Below, piece by piece: positions 22,261-35,148 of a stretch of DNA of 64,000 bases. The stretch is from Galerina marginata. Lineage: Eukaryota; Basidiomycota; Agaricomycetes; Agaricales; Galerinaceae. The stretch covers positions 558,001 through 622,000 of the forward strand of contig JAECYW010000024.1 in the NCBI GenBank assembly GCA_023014335.1, read 5' to 3'. The number at the start of each line of letters is the position of its first letter. Positions within the stretch are counted from its first letter, which is position 1. The notes under the pieces were generated by a model. That model saw nothing but the letters and a program-made list of their open reading frames with translations, was not told where the DNA came from and ran no database searches. The position numbers were made by a program, and so were the translations under genes.

Positions 22261-23635
22261 GTCTCGCAGTGGTTGATTAAAATTCCAAGCATTGAGATCT
22301 GCAGAGGCCGACGAGGACGAACATGCCCACGCCCCTACCACCACCGCCACTGCAAACTCCGAGCCGCCATCAAGCTCTACGCCACGCGATCGTCGCCGGT
22401 CGTGTTGAACACTCGCCTACACCAACACCTCTGATCGGCGGCCATCGCGATAAATCAAGCGCGCCACCTGACGACGTCGACATGGAAGTGACAGATCCGG
22501 CTCCTCCTGTATGTTGAACCATTCATCAACACCCCATTTTCTTTCACTACAGATCAAAAAGGCTCGAACTGCCGCAGGGACTGCAAAACCAGCTCGCAAG
22601 GTGAGTTAATGCCTCACAAATACGTATTCTCTTATGTTGGATTGTATTAGCCATTGGTGGTTCTTAGTGACAGCGACTCGGAGCTCCCTGAAGTTCCTGA
22701 ATCTGATATGGAAGGCAAGAAACAGGCCGGTAAATCAAGAAAAGAAAGGGCACAAAGGCTGCCGCGCCTGCCATGAAACTGTGGAAACCGTCGAAACGAC
22801 TTCGAAACTCCAAGATTGTCTAAGTAAGCTTCAATTCCTGTCGTCAAGTCATTCTAATTGTCGCAATTTATAGCCTCCCGCTGCTTCGTCGACTGACCTG
22901 CTTGCTAGATCTCGGTTCTGTGTTACTCGCTCACTGGCCCTCGCTGACCCATTACTTGTTACTGACATTCAAATGCTGTACTCTGAAAGCTCACATTCTG
23001 GTGCTCTCGTTACTCTCGTTGCTCTCTTCTGTGCCTTTTTCGTCGCCTTCAGTCTTGGTGTCCCGCTCATACTCTTGCTCTCATGTACACTTCGCTTTCC
23101 AATTGTTATTACGTAGAATTAATTGACAATGTTTTCAATGACAAACCTTGTATGGCCTGTAATAAAGACGTCTCTTAAAACCCAAGTAATTCTCGCAACC
23201 GTTTATATTTCGCCAGCTCAGTCATGAAGTCCATATTTATGACATGACCTTATATATATTTTTAGTCACATATATTTCGCTACATTCGCTGGTCTGAATG
23301 ACAGGGTTTAAATCTATTTTTTGACTACATGTCTAGTCGTATGAACGTAGATGTGGCGTGCACTTTTGCTGATGATGGTCTAAGAATGATGAAGACCAGT
23401 GAATGGGTGCTGAAGCCTTGAGCAGTAAGTTATGTACTATCACGTTGCAGGAGATTCAAAAAACTCCGACCAGCGATTTTAAATCTCATATTGCACAACA
23501 AGTTCTCGTTCTACTGCTTCAATTTTTCGTATATACGTTCTCTTTACCTTAAAGAGCTGTAATCCCAAATTATAAGATATTTGATGTGGAATTGAGCATG
23601 ATACAAGGGTGGACGGGGAGATTCAAAATGAAAGG
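22261..23635. other. No recognised gene
   Basis: 22261-22900 may contain further exons of a disordered tail (Pro/Thr/Ser-rich, short GT-AG intron-like gaps) but could not be followed. 22900-23635 is AT-richer, with no open frame of note. Confidence 0.35.
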
Positions 23636-25185
23636 TACGAGTCTTTTACTTTGTAAAAGTGAGTTCTTTTAATCCACACGGACCCCTGGATTTTTGGAAA
23701 CCATGTAGATCCTGTTGAACCCCTGGGAAATTTTCTGTGATGCCATCAGACCGGGTATCTGGGCCCGTTTGCTGACCTCTTCGGCAACAGCATTCCTTCG
23801 TCAACTTGTCCCTCTCCACCATGCTGCTAGTCATGCCGCGGCGTCGAACGTTCACGATTGCTGAACAGCGATCTCGACTGTTTCCAAACAAAGTAAGCAA
23901 GCTATCTCACTTCAATATAAAATAGAACACTTACTCGATACCCCAGCTCGTAGGCTTAGCCTTCAGATCACTTAACAACAAAATCGTGCCCCGGCCTCAG
24001 CTGGGTCATGTCGCAGAGGATGACGGTGTCGGAGGACAAGAAGATCGTGTGCAAAGCTGCTACCTAATCACGCCGTGCTGAACGCTCAGCGATCTCGACT
24101 ATTTCCAGTCACTGTAAGCAAGATATTTCACATTAACATGTAATATGACTCTTACTCACTTGATACTCTTGCAGCCCGGGCTCGTACATAGTACCCCTGG
24201 TATCTTCAACTCGCACCCGTCTCGCACCCGTCGTGTCGCAGAGAAGAACAATGTCAGATGGCCTCGTAGACTGTCAGACAAGCCGCTGCCCGCGGTGCCA
24301 AACGATTCAAGTCGTTGATGATTGCTGAGCAGCGATCTCGACTATTTCCAAGGTATGCCAGCTATCTTACATCAACCAGAATATAGTACATACTCACTCA
24401 ATACCAATGCAGCCGCAACGAAATTGTGGCTACGCCATCCGCCCTGTTCAACTCGTCGTCGCATCGAATACGGAGTCCGGAGTGGAAAGCTATTGGGAAA
24501 AGGTGAGCATACATGTTCACATGTTGTAGGCATGTACTTACGATGCAACTTTTCCCTCCCTCTCCGCTACCCTCTCTGCTGTACGTCGTACAAGCCCTCA
24601 GCAAATCCCGCGCTGTCCAACGTTCACGATCGCTGAACAGCTGTCTCGACTATTTCCAATCAAGGTAAGCAGCTATCTCATGAAATAGGGCACTTACTTA
24701 TTCGATACTTTGCAGCCCTGCTCGTAGCCTTCAATAACCGACGAATCGTTGGCCCGGCCTCTTCAACGCGCACCGTTCCTGGCCAGCACATCGCCCTTGC
24801 GGATGAAGATGACAGCGTGCAAGATATCCTGTGCACATCGAGAAGTAAGTCCGCATTCCGAGTAACGCAAACGAACAAGAAACTTATTCAAAAACTCATC
24901 CGCAGCCACTCCTACATCTTACCCTCTAGCCACGCTGACAGTCGATCTGCCCTCGAATCCGCCAAGTCCGCTGCATCACCAACTCGTTCTACCCGCCCAA
25001 CCTATTGTGAAGTATCGGAAAGGCCGCAGAGCTGCGGTCCTACAAGAGCCTACATTCCGGTAAGCAAACCATTTGCATCAACATGAATTGTGCTCTTACC
25101 TACTCGATATCTAAGCAGCCCCGGTCTCTAATCACCTTTATGCATTCCAAAACAAGATCGTGGCGCCCTTCATCGTACGGTCTTG
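23636..25185 (+). repeat. Direct repeat copy A, built of exon-intron-like units
   Basis: About 1.55 kb repeated at 29890-31490. It opens with TACGAGTCTTTTACTTTGTA, containing a CTTTTAC/GTAAAAG hairpin. Inside, a segment close to GAACAGCGATCTCGACTATT followed by a GTAAG donor recurs at about 23862, 24085, 24327 and 24635. Each is followed some 50 bases later by an acceptor-like TGCAG and a block starting GCTCGTA. Later blocks read as plausible exons (LTVDLPSNPPSPLHHQLVLP, AFQNKIVAPFIVRS), while others contain stops. It looks like a degenerate gene with serially duplicated exons. The family is not recognised. Confidence 0.7.
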
Positions 25186-26057
25186 TCAAATCAGCATTTC
25201 TTCGTAGCGGTTGGCGATGACGAGGGAATCTGTACGATTGAAGTAAGTATACATTCCGAGCTATTCAAGTGAAACTTACAAGAAACTTGTCTGCAGCCCC
25301 TTCCACTTCCTTCTTGCCCCTCACCGTTCACGCTCAATGTCTGATTAATCTTGTTTTTCTTTACCCACCGGCTCCATCACGCACTGTGACTCACACCTCA
25401 AACCTGCCCTTCATCTTGCTGGTGCAAGCGATCTGCGATCTTCGCGTCCCCGCCGCCTTAGATGAGTAAGTCGTTGATCAGTTCACATAAAACAGACTAC
25501 AAATTTTGTTGTCCGACTACGGGAGACTATTGCCGCCCCAACCATTTTTATCCCGCACCTTCTGGTGTGTTATTTTCCTGATGTGGCGGAGACGTCGCTC
25601 TGAGAAGTATTGGCTAACGCGGGTTGGGTTTCTCGAACAAACGTCACATGTTTAGCCTCGGAAATGCTAAAATCAAGACGATCTGGCCATGGAAATGGAT
25701 GGGTAAACTTTAGCGTGTCTCACCCACGGTGACCCACTGAAAAGAATTACTAAATTTAAGCTTATATGACTCTTTCTCTGACAATTGTTGCCCATCCATC
25801 AAGGCTGTACTTTGGAATGCTTATCGCATACTTTTCTCACTCTCCGACAGACCTTTATGCGCCTAGTGAAGGTCGCTGGGCACTTGGATTCGGCCGGGTT
25901 GGCGGCCGCGACTGGGGCACCATAAGCACGGATCATGTGACTTTGTTGACTTCGGATTTAATTCCAACATTGACGTTTGAATCTCATTCTTGACTGGTTA
26001 TCTCTTAAGTACCTTCAACAAGTTGAGTTTCATCGCAATTAGGAGCTCATTAAAACT
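25186..26057. other. Spacer with possible last exons of copy A
   Basis: 25186-25470 continues the exon-intron rhythm (GTAAG then TTTGTCTGCAG), with frames of no recognised family. 25470-26057 has nothing recognised. Confidence 0.35.
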
Positions 26058-27161
26058 ATGCCCGTCGGTATGGTTGTCCTTTACTCGTACTAACTGATAT
26101 CGACCCATCTAATAGCTTCTGTTTCCTTATAGCACCCAAGGTTTTTGGATATAAACATAACAAACCTGCGGTCAGTCAACCTATACCTCTGGGCTTAGTT
26201 CAAACTAACATTGCTGATGATTTGTGTAGTTTCCTCAGCTGCTGGATGTCCTTGGTCTTGACAGTGAATCGATAATGGCTCAGGGTGTCAAGGCTCGTAT
26301 GACAACTTGGTGCCCTTTGACCTTGAACTCTAACATCTAGAATCAATCAGACGTCTCTTGAGGCCCTCTGCAAGGAGCATCTCAATCTTGAAAGTGTACC
26401 ATCAAGTCAACAAGACGCATTGGCCAGAATTGAAAATGAGGTCAGGACAATCACTCCTGGATTTGTCAAATTCCTGATGGAATTGTGTTATAGCTGAAAC
26501 AAAGCCATCCTACAATGTACGATGGGGAAGCCGGGAATAAAGCATCATTTTTTGCAATGCAATATATCAAATTATACCACCATACATGTCGTGGCAACCT
26601 CACTTTGAAGATGAAGAAGAAGAAACGATTTGAAGCCCGTAAATTGGTGAGCCCTCCTGTAGTCAGTCTGGTCTCATGCTGATGAAGACTTTAAGCAATG
26701 TGCAGCTGCAGCTGCTGCTGCAAAAAAGAAACGTCTTGAAAGGAATGTCGCTGCCAGGAAGGCACCAGTTGAAGTACTTACATTGGTCAGTCTTACTGAA
26801 GTCAGTCTGGTCTTGTGCTGACAAAGGTTTCAAACAACAGGCTGCTGTTGCTGCAAATGCAACTAGGAAAGCTCCAATCTGCAAGGACCTGGGCCCATCA
26901 ATCATCCCTGTTTATGAATTCTTGTCGTCCTGCATTCCTTCGATGGACCATTTCCTTCACAAATTTGTTAAGTTTGGATGTTTGGATGTGACCTATCTCA
27001 GCTCCATCTCCAAGATGTCAGCAACAACAAAGTATTCAACATTAGAAAGGATGCTAATAGAGTCAGAAGGTGGCCCACAAGCTACGCTGATGGATATTAT
27101 GATTATTGGGCATCAACTTGATATTTTTTTACAAAATTTTGAAACAGCCATGTATTTGTAG
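26058..27161 (+). CDS. Unrecognised multi-exon gene with Ala/Lys-rich middle
   Basis: No known family. I infer exons at 26058-26067, 26133-26170, 26230-26296, about 26341-26440, 26494-26646, 26696-26773 and 26841-27161, all with short GT-AG introns. Phases agree everywhere except between exons 3 and 4, where the frame is off by one: either a splice site I missed or a real frameshift. Visible features are LLDVLGLDSESIMAQGVK, then TSLEALCKEHLNLE and a basic helix (KMKKKKRFEARK), then an Ala-run followed by KKKRLER, and a C-terminal 107-residue exon with hydrophobic patches (SIIPVYEFLSSCIPSMDHFL). It sits between the two direct repeats together with the DUF6532 gene. Confidence 0.5.
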
Positions 27162-27389
27162 CCATATTGCCCCTACCTGACCATATAAATCACATTTTGT
27201 CACAACCTGTTCAATCAACCAGGTCACACCCAAGGCCACACCAGAACACCCTTTAAGCAGACATACATTTATAGGCCCTTATAGTACTCAATAGACTTAA
27301 TGAACACTGAATGCAGCAAAAAAAAAGGTGGAAATTGTATATATTTCAGTGGCAAATGCGCGATTTGGAGAAAACAGGAAACCAAACAA

Positions 27390-29340
27390 CTAGTCTACCT
27401 CCTTGCCTTCATCCTCAGTCTCAGTATCCTCCTTGTATTCCTTCAAAGCTGCAGCAAAAGCTGCATCCAAAAGCATGAGGCCACTTGATTGAGATACCGA
27501 CGACGAAACTCCAGCATGAACCCTAGAACAAAAGGATAAGCATTCTCTGTCTACTAAATATGAGATGATGTCTCGCCTGCCAAAGTTGAACAGCGACCTC
27601 TGCAATTTTCCTAGGAAATCGTCCTCGCTTGTCGCGACTCCAAACGCTCGGAGCGTCTTAACATGACGGAGGTGGATAGGTTTATATTCGGATCCGTAGA
27701 AGGAGAGCTCGGTTTTGAGGCCGGTTGCCCAACCATCAATTGCGCACTCAATCTTTGCTGGTTTTCAGCTGTTGTGTGCATGAACAAAAAAGGAACGGGC
27801 TCACCGCAGTCAGAACTAAAGAGATGGCTTCTACGGATAGAAGATCAAAGACATCCACATAGAGGATCCCTTCGTCACGCGGATTGTTGAACCAGGACTT
27901 GTTGACGATCTTCTGTATAATAGGATGTTGGTAGAGGCCGGTTTCCTTTGCTGGATTCTATAGGCAACTTGAGTGAGAATAGACAATGAATGAAACTGCT
28001 AACTTACTTTGTACAGGTCCCAGGAACCCGGAGTGATTCAGCTTGAGCTGTTCTGCCAGCTGGCGGTTTTCCTTGATGATAGACTTACCGCGCCCGCTTC
28101 GAAGCCGTATAGAGTCTCCACGTAAGTGACAGCACGGCCCATAACTTTGCTTCGGATTTGGCTACCACGGGTGGAGATCTGAAGGGAAAGGGAAACATGA
28201 AAGGAATATCAAGTTGAGTATCAACATTAACGAGCTTACCACTTTTGCTATGAGAGGGGAAAGGCCAATCGGGACTTCTTGTGCAGTCTCCAGATCGGCG
28301 CAATCACAGGCTTCCCTAATCAACGATGCTTCTTCCAGTCCTCTGGTGAGCGTGCTCGCTTCCCATTGGCATTGACACTAGCTGCAGATGACAAGGAGCG
28401 ACTGCAACTACGGCTCTCACCAGGCGCATGCATATCGAAGTCCTCCACTGAAGGAGACCGTATTGGTGTACGACGGGCACGATGCCGACAGTGGGAACGA
28501 GAGCGGGAGAGAGAATACGAGCGGTACCGAGACGAAAATAGCTGGAGAGCAGGCGAGGCCGAATCACGACGAGAAACTATTTGCGTTTGCTGAGGTGCCG
28601 CATTACGCTTAGCGGGAACAACCCGCGATGTAAGTGGTTCGGATCTCTGGACCCAGGCTGGGGCAGGAGGTGGGACCTTGAACTTTCGTTGAACCAGAGC
28701 CGCCTTCTGGGCATTGGCCTTGGCAACACGACAGGCTGGGAAGTAAACTGGGAACTGTTAGAGTTGAAGTATCATAATCAGAAAGGCAACACACCGTGCC
28801 ATCGGGTCTTTCCTCGTCGTCACTCTGTGCAGGTTGATCGACTCCATTTGCCTTGTCTTTCCTGCGCTGGGAACGCTTGGCACACGCTCAGTGCGATTTG
28901 CCTCGAGAACCGCCTGGTGACGGGCAGCCTCTTCTTTCTCCGTAACTAAGTCAGGCGTCAGAAAGAAACACGATATCATTATGGAAAGGCAAACTGACGG
29001 GCAGCCACAACCTTCTCCTGATGGGCGTCGTTCGCGCGCGGTCCGAGTAGTGGTTAATCAGAAACCGGAAAATAATACGGCATGAACACGCAACCCTTCT
29101 CTTTGCCAGTTACATTTGCGGTGCTGGACTTGCTTGACGTCTGAGTGACTTTTATTGGTGCGTGGGGCTAAAAGATGAATGAGCTATCAGATTAGTTCAG
29201 ACAGGAGGAAAAGATAGGCACATACCAGTCTCTTTGTTTCCAGCACCCGCCGCAGAGGGCCTGGCAGGCGGATATATTAAAGTCTCAATTGTAACTCATA
29301 CCTGGGAGCGTCGAGCAGGCGCAACTCCTTTAGCAGACAT
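27390..29340 (-). CDS. DUF6532-domain protein with SR-rich N-terminus
   Basis: DUF6532 is an abundant Agaricomycete domain of unknown function. Reading the minus strand through several short introns from the ATG at 29340-29338, I see a basic disordered N-terminus (SRYRSYSLSRSRSHCRHRAR near 28500), then the domain: LIREACDCADLETAQ, KVVSTRGSQIRSKVMGRAVT, YGFEAG, KENRQLAEQLK, HPIIQKIVNKSWF, AISLVLTAVNCAIDGWATG, YKPIHLRHVKTLRAFG. It ends in an acidic tail, DTETEDEGKEVD, with stop at 27390. All expected sub-blocks are present in order, so it may be functional, although I did not fix every splice junction and one near 29280 is ambiguous. The gene lies between the direct repeats. Confidence 0.65.
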
Positions 29341-29889
29341 AGCAGCACTACGCCGCCTGAAGAAGCGTCTACAGGGAGCCCCGCTTTGACAAGCGCCGCG
29401 AGATGAGGGGTGAACGCCATGAATTTCGGGACAATAGAAGCGAAAAAGCTTGTAAAAACAAACAATATACTCGTACTCGGCTGGTCATGTTTCGGCGTCC
29501 TGCAACACCTACTGCAGGGTGTAAGATATTCCATCTTGTCACCGTGTCCCAAAGTCGGACTTGATCTCGTAGGAGGGCATTTCTAAACAACTCGCTGCGA
29601 ATGTCGGTTAACCTGGAACTATGTAGCTGCTAGACAGAAGTGCTCGCAAGAGTCGCTGTGCGTGTTTGGCAGAGGAGGTTGCAACAAACAATGCGCCGCT
29701 GTTTGACAACAAAATATCGCAAGTGAGAATGACCACTGACCAGCCAATCAATTGAAAATACACGCGGGTGCGTCGGTCTTTGTTTCATGAACTAGACCGT
29801 CCTCCTAGCCGTTCCTTGTAGATAAATGGTCGAGTCAACTACAGACAGTAGCCCGGACGACGTGATGATTGACTCGAATTCACCAATGT

Positions 29890-31490
29890 TACGAGTCTTT
29901 TACTTTGTAAAAGTGAGTTCTTTTAATCCACACGGACCCCTGGATTTTTGGAAGCATGTAGATCCTGTTGAACCCCTGGGAAAATTACTGTGATGCCATC
30001 AGACCGGGTAACTGGGCCCGTTTGCCGAACCTCTTCGGCAACATTCCTTCGTCCTTTCAACTTGTCCCTCTCCACCACCTTTCCCTCATGCCACTAGCTC
30101 ATCCCGCGGTATCGAACGTTCACGATTGTTGAACGGCGATCTTGACTATTTCCAATCAAGGTAAGCAAGCTATTTCACGTCAATATAAGGAGGCCACTTA
30201 CTCAATTATCAATACTGCAGCTCGTAGCCTTCAGATCACTTAACAACGAAATCGTGCCCCGGCCTTGCCTGGGTCATGTCGCAGAGGATGACGGTGTCGG
30301 AGGAGGACAAGAAGATTTGCAAAGCTGCTACCTAATCGTGCCAACGATCAGCGATCTTGACTATTTCCAGTCACTGTGAGCAAGATATCTTACATTAACA
30401 TGAAATAGGACTCTTACTCACTTGATACTCTTGCAGCTCGAGCTCGTAAATTTTACCCCTAGTCTCTTCAACTTGCACGACGGATGTCAGATGGCTTCGT
30501 AGACTGTCGGACAAGCCGCTACCCGCGGCGCCGAATGATTCAAGTCGTTGATGATCACTGAACAGCAATCTCGACTATTTCCAAGGTATGCAAGCTATCT
30601 CACTTCAACATGAAATATGGTACTCACTCAATACCAATGCAGCCGCAACAAAATTGTGGCCACGCCATTTACCCTGTTCAACTCGCGTCTATTGTCGCCG
30701 TCATTGTCGTCGCATCAAAAACGGAGTTCGGAGTGCTGGCGTCGATCGTTTGCGAAGCTATTGAGCAAAGGTGAGCAACATATTCACGCGTTGTTAGCAT
30801 GCACTTACAATTCAACTTCTTTCTCCCTCTCCACTACCCCCTCTGCCGTACGTCGTACAAGCCCTCAGCAAATCATCCCGCACCATCCAACGTTCACGAT
30901 TGCTGAACAGCGGTCTCGACTATTTCCAATCAAGGTAAGTAGCTATCTCACAAAAACAGGACACTTACTCATTCGATACTTTTGCAGCCCTGCTCGTAGC
31001 CTTCAAAAACTGACGAATCGTGGCCCAGGCCTCTTCGACTCGCACCGGTCTTGGCTGGGTCATTGTCGTTAGGCCAGCACATCGTCCTAGCGGATGAAGA
31101 TGACGCCGCATTCCGAGCAACGCAAACGAAGAAGAGACTTACTCAACTTGAAACTCATCCGCAGCCGCTGCTTTATCTTACCCTGTAGCCATGCTGACCG
31201 TCGACCTGCTCTCGAATTCGCTAAAGTTCGCCGCATCACCGACTCGTTCTACCCCGCCCAACCTATCGTGAATTATCAGAAAGGCCGCAGAACCAAAAGG
31301 ACGTAGAAAACTCACCAGACATAACGGGGTCGTCTGCGTGTCCTACAAGAGCATACACTCTGGTAAGCAAACCATTCGCATCAACATGAATTGTGCACTT
31401 ACCTACTCGATATCCAAGCAGCCCTAGTCTCTCGTCCTCTTAATGCGTTCCAAAACAAAATCGTGGCGCCCTTTATTGTACGGTCTCGAT
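29890..31490 (+). repeat. Direct repeat copy B of the exon-intron-like element
   Basis: Matches 23636-25185 in the same orientation from the same first base (TACGAGTCTTTTACTTTGTA), with small indels and substitutions. The repeated segment ending TCTCGACTATTTCCAA plus a donor occurs near 30141, 30356, 30563 and 30912. Similarity ends just after AAAATCGTGGCGCCCTTTAT near 31480, a little after the matching point in copy A. The 29341-29889 gap upstream holds a solitary GTTTGGCAGAGGAGGTTG word (29666), shared with the 9-10 and 46-47 kb blocks. Confidence 0.75.
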
Positions 31491-33129
31491 GCTCCATTCA
31501 TTCCCGTTCATACGAGCCACCCTCCTTTGCCTATCATCACCTTCTTTGACTTCGATTCAGACCATTCCCAACGAGCAACAGTCCGTGTCTACACTGACTC
31601 AAGCCATGTCCAGTCATTGTCTGGTCTCAGATTCCTGATAGGATGCCTTTGGACGGCAGGAAATGTCCTTCCTTTGTGTTTGCTACCTGGATAGCGATGT
31701 GAAGGGTGGGTGTGCAAGGTTTTCAAGAGGCATTTCAGGAAATGGTGATACGTGCAGCTCTGGGGTAGGTCTTCAATCTATTTCATGATGAACGCCTGCT
31801 TACTTTGTTTCTAACACCCCAGCGAACTCTCGTTACCAGCTCGTTACCAGATGTTTGGCCAATATGACCATCAGAGAAGCTCCGAGGCCGCCGCCGTCAT
31901 CATTGACGTCTCGCTCCTCTGCACCGCATTTGATAAGGGAGCGAACAGTTGCACGAAGCCCTGATCAAGTCGGTATCACAGCTTCGGCTTGCCGGACTCA
32001 CGTTGTGGGCGGTAGATGACATTGGCATTCATTTGATAGGAAATGAGCAATGTCACATGTGCGATTCAAGCGTCGAGCGTTTTTCGTACAACCACTTGGT
32101 AAGGCTGTGAAGCTTCCGACAGCCTACAAGTCTCGCAACTTGCAGCATGTCTTCTTTATCCTGCTTTCCCTAGAATTTAGACTTCAGCTTGTATTACCAC
32201 GTTCAAAAGCAAATATTATTGTGCTAAAAATGGCCTTGTATCTGCCATACACATGCAATATGGCCTCAAGCAAAGTAAAAGACGAGTACTGCCACGCGTA
32301 GCGGTGGCCCACAAAACAAGTTTTTGGAATAGTCAGACAATGTTGTCATAGAGGGTCGAGTTGAGTCTCACTCACTTGTCCCTTCGAAAATCGAACAGTC
32401 AGAGTCAGCGCCTTCTTTTCCAAGCTCCTGTACGCCAGCTCTTCCCTGTCACGCACATATCCTGAGCCTGCCCAACGGTGGACCGAGAACGTCCCGCCCA
32501 CAACCATGCGGCAGATGCTGACACCGCCTGCTTCTCTTCACGCGCCGTCGTCGCTGGCAGCTCGCGGTCATGCTTACAGATTCAGAATTGAGGCGGAGGA
32601 CTTCTCTGGCTGTACACGCCAACCGGTCATCTCAAGTCGATAACAGATGTTGAAACGCAACGCACTATGGATGCACTACTAGTAGTACATATCCCACAGT
32701 GCGTACGTAGTCCCCGCATCTTTTGTGCCTCCACCAAAGTTGACAAATGTCTTCCCGCGGCGGTTGGATGCACCGGCAACAAAACCTGCCAGACCCCCGC
32801 AGCCTCATCCGTTCGTGTTTGTCGATGTAATATTGATCAGAAGGGAGCGCAAATGCCATTGAAGGTTCCAGGCGGGCAAGTCAAGGGGTAGAGGCTGTCA
32901 TAAACCATTCAGATAGGTATCATTTTCTTTGAAAATCTGCTTACCTTGTAAATATAGCACCTTTCTCCCCCGACTTGCAATCCGAGACATTGATGACCGC
33001 GCGTTTCGCTGATGCTGCTGTCAAGTTGATTGGACGGTTAGGAAGTTTTTCGAAAGTAGGTAACCCATCATAGCATTGATGAATCATTACTCACGCCTTT
33101 CTAGATCAGTCAAGCTCGAGGCTTTGACA
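31491..33129. other. No recognised gene
   Basis: Short frames (31443-31694, 32050-32301, 32667-32891) have no visible domain. I see splice-like signals but no consistent coding frame. Confidence 0.35.
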
Positions 33130-34515
33130 TTCAGTGTTTGACAAGTAGCGTCCTGGGCCTGCGTCTGAATCGACCTGGAATGGAGAAAGGCGAAAAGGAA
33201 GAAAATTAGCTTCCTGGGGCAGACTTTCGAAGGCTATGGGTCAGACATACCTTACTCGGTGCGTCCAGCGGCTGCGGTAAGGCTGCGTCGTTGTCCACGT
33301 GCATGTCCAGCCCTACTCGCATCTGTCCTTAAGCCGTGGCACCATGAAATACGAAGTTGTGGGGGGTGATTGGCTGTTCCATGGTGGTTGGGAAGGTTAT
33401 AGAACTTTTCGAAATGACAAGGTAAGTAACACTTCCAACCCTCATTGAATCCTTCCTCACATTAGTGTCTGCCCACCTCGAGCTTGGGACTGGGACATTT
33501 CGATGTCAACACCCAATTTTGTGTCGTCACCCGCCCACCCACTCCAGGCACTCCTCAGCTCCTGACTCCGCGATTGCCACCTCCACCCCCCAACCTGCGG
33601 CATATATCGTCGCTAAGTGCAGGTAAGTCCGAAACCCGAGACGAAGTGAAAGCAAGTGACTCACCACAGAACAAACACGCAGCCGGCATCGCCAACAATT
33701 CCTCCCCTCCCGCTCTTGCTCTTGCTCACAGAATTGCCCACCCTTCAGCGGTGTTGACTATCTCCTGTAGTCGTCGTTATTGGCTTCGTTTGGTAGCTGG
33801 AACTGGTGGCCTTGGAGGATGTGGAGTACGGGTGCCTGTGGGTCCTGGCTTGAAGAGAAGCTGCAAGGCGACGTCAGCTACGCAGCCCACGTCGATGGTT
33901 AAAGGGCGAAGGTCTTACAAGCGCATATTCCACAGCCAAACAACATGGACAGTTATCCAGTCGTTGCTGCCGCTGTCCTCCCGGTTGAGTCAGCCAGTGT
34001 TTGTGCAAATACAGTCAGAAAGGCATAAGCTGTGATGCGGGCGAGGAAATGGTCGGGGCGTGGGGATTCCAAGACTGCCGCCATCGCAAGGACAGAGCGA
34101 GGTCTTGATTATTCCAGTTGTCGCCATTCATTCCGTATTGTAATGGCTGTTGGAACACCGATGCGGGCTGAGGCTGCAAATGGATGAAAATGCAAAGAGG
34201 CGAAGAGGGAGGGTCATTAACGCAGCGCAGGAGAGGGTGAAGAGAAATACATACCCGACTTTGAATAGGGTGTACCTTCACCCCTCGTTTGACAAGTTGT
34301 CTGGGCCTGCATCCGAGTTGACCTGGGATGGAGGAGGCTATGATTAGCTTCCGGGGGCAGCGATGGTCAAAAGGACATACCTTGCTTGGTGCGTCATTGA
34401 CGCCCTGCGTGGCTAGCTCAATAGTCATCTGTGTCTCAAACCGCGGCGCCACAAAGTATGAAGCTGTTGGTAAGTTTTTTGTAACCTCAATTGTCCAAAA
34501 TACGAGCAGTAGCAA
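33130..34515 (-). other. Diverged tandem duplicate of an unrecognised minus-strand gene
   Basis: Two stretches, 33130-33360 and 34285-34515, align in the same orientation. On the minus strand both read an exon of the form T(A/T)SYF(V/M)(A/V)PR...APSK, then an intron, then V(N/D)SDAGP...LSN. The first copy needs a frameshift to stay open. The family is unknown. The plus frame at 33484-34035 lies between them and may be a shadow. Confidence 0.4.
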
Positions 34516-35043
34516 CGGTGCCCTGCTTACTGTTGAGGTGGCGCCATGTTATTGTCCAATTTGCAGGCATTTGGTGTCGGCATCAACATTGAGAGGTGGA
34601 GGCAACCTGGATGTCGTCGTCGCGGGTGGATCTGGCCCAATAACTGGGTATGGGGAAGGGAAGCTACAAGGAAGAAAGTGAAAAGACTCATGTAGACTCT
34701 TTACAACGTACCTACTGGTCCCACATACTCTGGATTTCCCTCATATTCCATCTGCCTGGCTAACCGTTTGACAAATCAAATGTCGGCCCACAGCCTTCAG
34801 TTGGAAGGAGCGCGCAACGTGCTCGTACGATGCATTCGACCCTGTCAGCGCGCTACCTTGTGAAGTTCTGTGAATGTATATATTAGATTAGTTCTATAAA
34901 GGCGAGAAAAATGATAAGAACTTTATACAATACATGCAGAGGCGTTGAGGAGATGAATGCGCAAGAGGAGGGAGGGAGACAGATGGTTCAAGAAAAGCCG
35001 GTGAGGATGGAAATAGAAGCATGTCTAAAAATAGGTGACGGGG
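34516..35043. other. No recognised gene
   Basis: Possible upstream exons of the minus-strand pair; otherwise nothing recognised. Confidence 0.35.
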
Positions 35044-35148
35044 TTTGCCGGCTAAGTGATCATTACATGGCCAAAATTTTGGTGGGTCCCAGACGGTAAA
35101 AGAACGAGCCCTATAGGGCTCGTTCTTTTCGCTCATTTAGCCGGCGAT
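35044..35148. mobile_element. Small palindromic element (perfect 32 bp core)
   Basis: 35098-35129 is a perfect 32 bp palindrome (left half AAAAGAACGAGCCCTA). It is nested in an outer inverted repeat, GCCGGCTAAGTGA at 35047-35059 with its complement at 35133-35145 (12 of 13 match). The whole, about 105 bp, looks like a foldback MITE. No target duplication could be fixed. Confidence 0.6.

Noticed and set aside
28279..28593. Plus-strand Arg/Glu-rich frame
   Set aside because: It is the antisense of the SR-rich N-terminus of the minus-strand DUF6532 gene, which has homologous domain blocks.
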